Assembly (NCBI RefSeq): GCF_030272615.1
Contig: NW_026728910.1
Span: 77,501 to 100,000, forward strand
DNA from: Cryptomeria japonica
Lineage: Eukaryota; Streptophyta; Pinopsida; Cupressales; Cupressaceae
DNA: 22,500 nucleotides
Direction of reading: 5' to 3'
Both the position numbers and the translations under genes were made by a program. Below the pieces are notes generated by a model. That model did no database searches. It saw only the letters and a program-made list of their open reading frames with translations, and was not told the origin of the DNA. Shown here in pieces: positions 17,646 through 22,500 of the stretch (the stretch's first letter is position 1; each line of letters begins with the position of its first letter).

Positions 17646-17767
17646 GCGCGCCAGGGTGGCAACCGGGCCTCGGAAGAGCCAATGCGAGAAACCCCACCAA
17701 ACGCTCCGACAAAAAAAGAGGCGGCGCTCCAATAACCCCGCTTCGGAGCGCAGCCGGGGCAAACCAA
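17646..17767. repeat. Unidentified block, copy 4
   Basis: Copy of the 15282-15403 block, offset 2,364 bp because of a 1-bp deletion just upstream (GGTGCCACCC for GGTGCCCACCC). Confidence 0.75.
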
Positions 17768-18976
17768 GCCAAGGTGCCCACCCCGACGAAGGTGCACGCG
17801 AGGTGCGCACCCGGGGCAAACCGGGCTCCGACAACGTGCACGCAGCACCTTGGAGCACACTTCGAAGCACTCCCGGGTGCCCACCGGCGTTGCGCACCGT
17901 GGTGGGCAGCGAGGTGCGCACCTTTGATGCGCTGCCTTCACTAATTTCCAGAAAAAGGCAAAAAAAAATGAGATTTTAAAATTTCCGTTTTGAAAGATAG
18001 TGAAAAAAAAGGAACGCGGGTGCCATCTTGAGCCCGCCCTGGTGCGCAGCCCAGGCAAGGCATGCGCACCAAGGTGCCCACCCGAGGTGCACACCCGGGG
18101 CAAACCGGGCTCCGACTTCGTGCAGGCCGCACCTTGGAGCACACTTCGGAGCGCTCCTTGGTGCGCACCATGGTGCCCACCAGGGCGCACCCGAGGCAAA
18201 CCGGGCTCCGACTTCGTGCACGCCGCACCTTGGAGCACACATCGGAGCGCTCCCAGGTTCGCACCAGCGTTGCGCACCTTTGATGCGCTGCCTTCACTAA
18301 TTTCCAGAAAAGGCAAAAAAAAACGATATTTTAAAATTTCCGTTCTGAAAGATAGTGAAAAAAACGGAACGCGGGTGCCATCTTGAGCCCTTCCTGATGC
18401 GCAGCCCAGGCAAGTTGTGCGCACCAAGGTGCCCACCCTGGCGGAGGTGCGCGCCCGGGGCAAACCGGGCTCCGACTTCGTGCACTGCATGGTGCCCACC
18501 AAGGCGCGCAACCCAGCCAAGGTGCCCACCGCAGCGAAGGTGCACGCGAGGTGCGCACCCGAGGTGCACACCCGGGGCAAACCGGGCTCCGACTTCGTGC
18601 ACGCCGCACCTTGGAGCACACTTCAGAGCGCTCCTTGGTACGCACCAGGGCGCGCAACCCAGCCAAGGTGCTCACCCCGGCGAAGGTGCACGCGAGGTGC
18701 GCACCCGGGGCAAACCGGGCTCGGACTTCGTGCACGCCGCACCTTGGAGCACACATCGGAGCGCTCCCGGGTTCGCACCAGCATTGCGCACCTTTGATGC
18801 GCTGCCTTCACTAATTTCCAGAAAAGGCAAAAAAAAGAAAAAAATGAGATTTTAAAATTTCCGTTTTGAAAGATAGTGAAAAAAACGGAACGCGGGTGCC
18901 ATCTTGAGCCCGCCCTGGTGTGCAGCCCAGGCAAGTTGTGCGCACCAAGGCACCCACCCTGGCCAAGGTGGGTCAC

Positions 18977-19008
18977 GGGGTGGGTCCTAGGGTGGGTAAC
19001 GGGGTGGG
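18977..19008 (+). other. Potential G-quadruplex with six G-tracts, unit 2
   Basis: Exact copy of the 11040-11071 element, 27 bp inside the start of unit 2. Confidence 0.75.
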
Positions 19009-19466
19009 TACTAAGGTGCGTGCCAAGGTGGGTCATAGGGTGGGTGCCAAGGTGGGCACCAGGGTGGGTGTGCACCAACCCTAGCCAGGGTAGGTCACGG
19101 GGTGGTTGTCGGGGTGGGCGTCAAGGAGCCAAGGTGGGTGGCAAGTAGCCAAGTTGCGTGCCAAGGTGGGTGTCGGGGTGGGTGCCAAGGATCCAAGGTG
19201 GGTGCCAAGGAACCAAGGTGGGTGTCTGGGTGGGTGCCGAGGTGGGAGCCAGGGTGGGTCCCAAGGTGAGTGCAAAGGTGGGTGCCAGGGTCAAGGTGAG
19301 TGCCAATGTGGGTTCCAAGGTGCCAGGGTCAGGGTGAGTGCCAATGTGGGTTCAAAGGTGCTAAGTTGGGTGCGAGGTTGGGTGCGAGGGTGGGTGGGTG
19401 CCAAGGTGTGCTAGGTGGAAGCCCGGGTGGGTCGGCATCCCATGGGTGTCGAGTTGGGTGCCTGAT

Positions 19467-19817
19467 GGGTGCTTCTTGTCAAGTTTTAGTCGTCGGGACT
19501 CATTTCGAGCCTTAGAGGTCGTTTCTTGTCCGGTTGCCCTGTCTTCGACCTGGGAACCCAATTTTGGTCCTCGGGTCCCATTTTTTTTTGTCTCGCATCC
19601 CACTTTTGGCCTGTGGCCTTTTCGGGGTCGATTCTCGTTTTGGGCATCAGAGCATGTTTCTTCTCCTAAAACCCAATATTTGTTTATTAAGTCTCGGAAC
19701 ACATTTTTGTTCTCGTGGACCCATCATGGGTCTTGGAACGCATTTGTGGTCCTTGGGTCCCATTTTGCATCCCGAAACTTGTGTTTTGGTGCTTGATCCC
19801 TATTTTGGGTGCCCACC
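19467..19817. repeat. T-rich degenerate repeat segment, unit 2
   Basis: Copy of 11530-11880; I see no difference by eye. No gene recognised. Confidence 0.65.
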
Positions 19818-20176
19818 TTGCACCAAGTGCGCACCCGGGGCAAACCGAGCGCCTTGGTGCACCGGGGCAAGATCGAGCGTGCACCCGAGGCGCCCCGAAC
19901 ATGCACCAAGGTGCACTCGGCCCACATGTGAGCGCAGGTCGTTGCGCCCGAGGTGGTGTGTGGGCACCGCGTTGCAGACGGGACACTGCACGCACACGAC
20001 GCCCCCTACAGGTGCACGCACGTAGGCCGGGCCGGGTGCACACCCGACGCCCTAGCAAGGTGCGCGCACCCGGGCAGGGCTCACACTTGGCGAACGGGGC
20101 GCACTTCGCGAGGGAGGGTGTGCACCTCGACGGGGGTGGGTGGCCGGGGTGGATTCGCACGTGGGTCGCGGTTTGC
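19818..20176. other. GC-rich spacer upstream of 5S, unit 2
   Basis: Copy of 11881-12239 with one substitution at 20008 (CCCCTACAGG for CCCCTCCAGG). No gene recognised. Confidence 0.6.
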
Positions 20177-20204
20177 TAAGTACACACTGCGACAAGCTCA
20201 TAAC
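20177..20204 (+). promoter_or_regulatory. 5S upstream element, copy 2
   Basis: Identical to the flank of the first 5S gene: TAAGTA at -28 to -23 and C at -1. Confidence 0.55.
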
Positions 20205-20323
20205 GGGTGCGATCATACCAGCGTTAGTGCACCGGATCCCATCAGAACTCCGCAGTTAAGCGCGCTTGGGCCGGAGTAGTACTGGGATGGGTGACCTCCC
20301 GGGAAGTCCCGGTGTTGCACCCT
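20205..20323 (+). rRNA. 5S ribosomal RNA, copy 2
   Basis: It differs from the first 5S copy at one base, G at position 19 (20223), which restores a G-C pair with C59 in helix II and gives the GCGTTAGTGC form I recall as usual for gymnosperms. A box near 20254-20270 and C box near 20285-20309 are intact. This is probably the standard functional form. It lies 7,937 bp from copy 1 on the same strand. Confidence 0.97.
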
Positions 20324-20335
20324 TTTTTAGTTTTT
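20323..20335 (+). terminator. Pol III terminator of 5S copy 2
   Basis: TTTTTT directly after GCACCC, then AG and TTTTT, as in copy 1. Confidence 0.9.
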
Positions 20336-20759
20336 CGCCGGGCATCGCAATGCTATTTGAATAAACCTTTTGCCCGTTTGCGTTCTCGTCGGGGCCGGGC
20401 CGGGCCGGGGTGCGCTGCCCGCACTACCGCGCGCGCGGGGGCGACACCGAGCGCGCACCCGAGGCGCCCCGAGCACACAGGCCACGGTGCAACCCGGGCG
20501 TTGTGCGCGCACCCCGGTGCGCCCGAGGTGCTGCGCGCGCACCCAGGTGAAATCGGTGTGCACCTCGGCCAGTGCGCGCTCGGTCGAGTCGCGCACGTTG
20601 GCCAAGGTGCACGGTGATGTTTCTTACTCTAAGGTTCCGCACCAGACGCCCGGGACAGGTGAGCGAAGCTGGGCGGGGCCGGGTGCGCGGCCGGGGCAGG
20701 TGCACGCAGCTGGAGAGAGCTTTGGAGCACACTTCGGAGCGCACCAATGATGCGCTCCA
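20336..20759. other. GC-rich spacer downstream of 5S, unit 2
   Basis: Copy of 12399-12823 with G to A at 20344, A to G near 20465 and one fewer G in the G-run near 20440. That single lost base shifts the reading frame of every overlapping open frame relative to unit 1, which argues against coding. Confidence 0.6.
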
Positions 20760-22478
20760 TTCAAAAGTTTCCTGAAAAGGCAAAAAAAGTTGAGATTATA
20801 GAATTTCCCACTTGAGAGATTGTAAAAAAAAAAAATTTAAAATGAAGGAAACGCGGGTGCCAAGGTGTGCGCAGCCCAGCCAAGGTGTGCGCACCAAGGC
20901 GCCCACCCTGGCGAAGGTGCACGCAAGGTGCGCACCCGAGGCAAACCGGACAATTAACCCAACTTTCGACTTCGCGCGCACCTTGGAGCGCACTTCGGAG
21001 CGCTCCTTGGTGCGCACCAATCTTGGGCACCTCGGAGTGCACCATGGCGCCCACCAAGGTGCGCACCCGGGGCAAACCGAGCTCCGACTTCGTGCGCACC
21101 TTGGAGCGCACGAAAGGTGCGCACCATGGCGCCCACCAAGGTGCGCAGCCCAGCCAAGGCGTGCGCATCAAGGTGCGCACCCTGGCGAAGGTGCGCACCC
21201 GGGGCAAACCGAGCTCCGACTTCGTGCGCACCTTGGAGCGCACAAAAGGTGCGCAACCCAGCCAAGGTGTGCGCACCCCGGTCAAACCGAGCTCCGAATC
21301 GTGCGCACCAGAGGTGCACGCCATCGTGCGCACCTTGGAGCACACTTCGGAGCCCTCCTTGGTGCGCGCCGATGTTGCGCACCTCGGAGCGCACCCGGGG
21401 AAAACAATGCAATTAACCCGACTTTCGACTTCGTGGGCACCTCGGAGCGCTCTCGGGTTCGCACCTCGGAGCACACCGAGGTGCGCACCTTTGATGCGCT
21501 GCCTTCACCAATTTCCAGAAAAGGCAAGAAAACATTGAGAAGGTGTGCGCACCGAGGTGCCCACCCTGGCGAAGGTGCACGCGAGGTGCGCACCCGGGGC
21601 AAACCGGGCTCCGACTTCGTGCACGCCGCACCTTGGAGCACACTTCGGAGCGCTCCTTGGTGCGCACCAGGGCGCGCAACCCAGCCGAGGTGCCCACCCC
21701 GGCGAAGGTGCACGCGAGGTGCGCACCCGGGGCAAACCGGGCTCCGACTTCGTGCACGCCATGGTGCCCACCGCGGCGAAGGTGCACGCGAGGTGCGCAC
21801 CCGGGGCAAACCGGGCTCCGACTTCGTGCACGCCGCACCTTGGAGCACACTTCGGAGCGCTCCTTGGTGCGCACCATGGTGCCCACCAGGGCGCGCAACC
21901 CCGCCGAAGGTGCACGCGAGGTGCGCACCCGGGGCAAACCGGGCTCCGACTTCGTGCACGCTGCACCTTGGAGCACACTTCGGAGCGCTCCTTGGTGCGC
22001 ACCATGGTGCCCACCAGGGCGCGCAACCCCGCCGAAGGTGCACGCGAGGTGCGCACCCGGGGCAAACCGGGCTCCGACTTCGTGCACGCCGCACCTTGGA
22101 GCACACTTCGGAGCGCTCCTTGGTGCGCACCAGGGCGCGCAACCCAGCCGAGGTGCCCACCCCGGCGAAGGTGCACGCGAGGTGCGTACCCGGGGCAAAC
22201 CGGGCTCCGACTTCGTGCACGCCGCACCTTGGAGCACACTTCGGAGCGCTCCTTGGTGCGCACCATGGTGCCCACCAGGCCGCGCAACCCAGCCAAGGTG
22301 TGCGCACCAAGGTGCACGCGAGGTGCGCACCCGGGGCAAACCGGGGTCCGACTTCGTGCACGCCGCACCTTGGAGCACACATCGGGGCGCTCCCGGGTTC
22401 GCACCGGCGTTGCGCACCGTGGTGGGCACCTCGGAGCACACCAAGGTGGGCAGCGAGGTGCGCACCTTTGATGCGATG
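20760..22478. repeat. A-rich motifs and GTGCGCACC subrepeats, unit 2
   Basis: Copy of 12824-14605 with A-rich motifs at 20760 (diverged) and 21502 (cut short), and a third starting at 22479 and running off the window. It lacks one 63-bp module present in unit 1. The truncated motif ends AACATTGAG instead of AACAATGAG. Confidence 0.88.
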
Positions 22479-22500
22479 CCTTCACTAATTTCCATAAAAG

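Larger units (their letters stand above)
12824..18892. repeat. Dispersed A-rich motif, eleven copies in unit 1
   Basis: A motif of about 85 bp reads CCTTCACTAATTTCCAGAAA, an A-run, GAGATTTTAAAATTTCCG, TTTTGAAAGATAGTGAAAAA and CGGAACGCGGGTGCC. Copies begin near 12824 (diverged), 13567 (cut short after AAGAAAACAATGAG), 14606, 15101, 15571, 16205, 16971, 17466, 17935, 18291 and 18805. They are AT-rich islands in GC-rich DNA and mark the block boundaries of the higher-order repeat. Each is preceded by GTGCGCACCTTTGATGCG. On the minus strand they give T-tracts, which could act as terminators or nucleosome-excluding segments; this is a guess. Confidence 0.88.
11013..18949. repeat. 7,937-bp tandem unit 1, carrying a 5S gene
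   Basis: From 11013 the sequence matches that from 18950 onward at a constant offset of 7,937 bp; 11012 and 18949 no longer match. The unit contains, in order, the end of the G-rich repeats, a T-rich degenerate segment, GC-rich spacer, a 5S gene, GTGCGCACC-rich subrepeats and two rounds of a four-block higher-order repeat. By eye I count about seven substitutions, a 1-bp indel and a 63-bp indel against unit 2 over roughly 3.6 kb, so the copies are recent or kept alike by conversion. Confidence 0.94.
16971..18949. repeat. Higher-order repeat round 2, shortened
   Basis: The same four blocks as in round 1 with lengths 495, 469, 356 and 514 bp, then a partial next block (18805-18949) that ends at the junction with unit 2. 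Blocks three and four have lost about 278 and 252 bp, multiples of internal modules, consistent with unequal exchange or slippage. The first two blocks differ from round 1 by only a few bases. Confidence 0.87.
18950..22500. repeat. 7,937-bp tandem unit 2 (cut by window end)
   Basis: Direct copy of 11013 onward. Differences seen by eye include C to A at 20008, A to G at 20223 (inside 5S), G to A at 20344, a lost G in the G-run near 20440, T to C at 20877, and a 63-bp deletion near 22089 relative to about 14153-14215 of unit 1. The deletion removes one GTGCGCACC module flanked by GTGCACGCC. The unit reaches the position equivalent to 14627 before the window ends. Confidence 0.94.

Noticed and set aside
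14606-18949. LTR or terminal-inverted-repeat transposon
   Set aside because: The repeated segments form a tandem series with no target-site duplications, primer-binding site or transposase/polymerase-like protein.

Overview
**What it is.** This window looks like nuclear ribosomal spacer DNA from a land plant, and it contains no credible protein-coding gene. Two 5S rRNA genes (12268-12386 and 20205-20323, + strand) are the only genes I can name. Their sequence is of land-plant type and most resembles the gymnosperm form as I recall it, with GCGTTAGTGC and GGGCCGGAGTAGTACTGGG. Thirteen copies of a promoter-like box lie between 5493 and 9575. Read on the minus strand, each gives TATATAGGGG, which matches the plant RNA polymerase I initiation consensus TATATA(A/G)GGGG. 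The best overall reading is a very large intergenic spacer of 35S/45S rDNA in which 5S genes are embedded (linked, 'L-type' organisation). The 18S would lie beyond the left edge and the 26S beyond the right edge. Neither is in the window, so this stays an inference.

**Layout, left to right.** (1) 1-470: spacer without recognisable features. (2) 474-5145: degenerate repeats, then an array of about 22 units of 188 bp, probably in the 5' external transcribed spacer. (3) 5146-6500: three promoter-bearing repeats (class I), each with a large inverted repeat 30 bp downstream of its predicted start. (4) 6574-9788: ten more promoter copies (class II) on 311-bp and 157-bp units, interrupted by a 52-bp tandem array (8022-8575). 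(5) 9825-11480: a strongly G-rich strand built of GGGTGGGTGCCAAGG-like repeats. (6) 11013-18949: a 7,937-bp unit holding a G-rich segment, a T-rich degenerate segment, one 5S gene and several kilobases of GTGCGCACC-rich subrepeats punctuated by A-rich motifs. (7) 18950-22500: a second, near-identical copy of that unit, cut by the window edge.

**How the parts fit.** If the promoter reading is right, Pol I transcription runs leftward through the 188-bp array toward 18S. Upstream of the gene promoter are a dozen spacer promoters, then the 5S-bearing units. The 5S genes are transcribed by Pol III in the opposite (rightward) direction. The repeat families are nested and related: the 188-bp unit shares ordered sequence blocks with the class I promoter module, and the palindrome GGTGCGCACC recurs from the promoter units through the 52-bp array to the 5S units.

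**Limits.** All identities, counts and repeat boundaries were read by eye. Repeat-rich rDNA is prone to assembly collapse or misjoining, so copy numbers and the tandem duplication depend on the assembly being correct.
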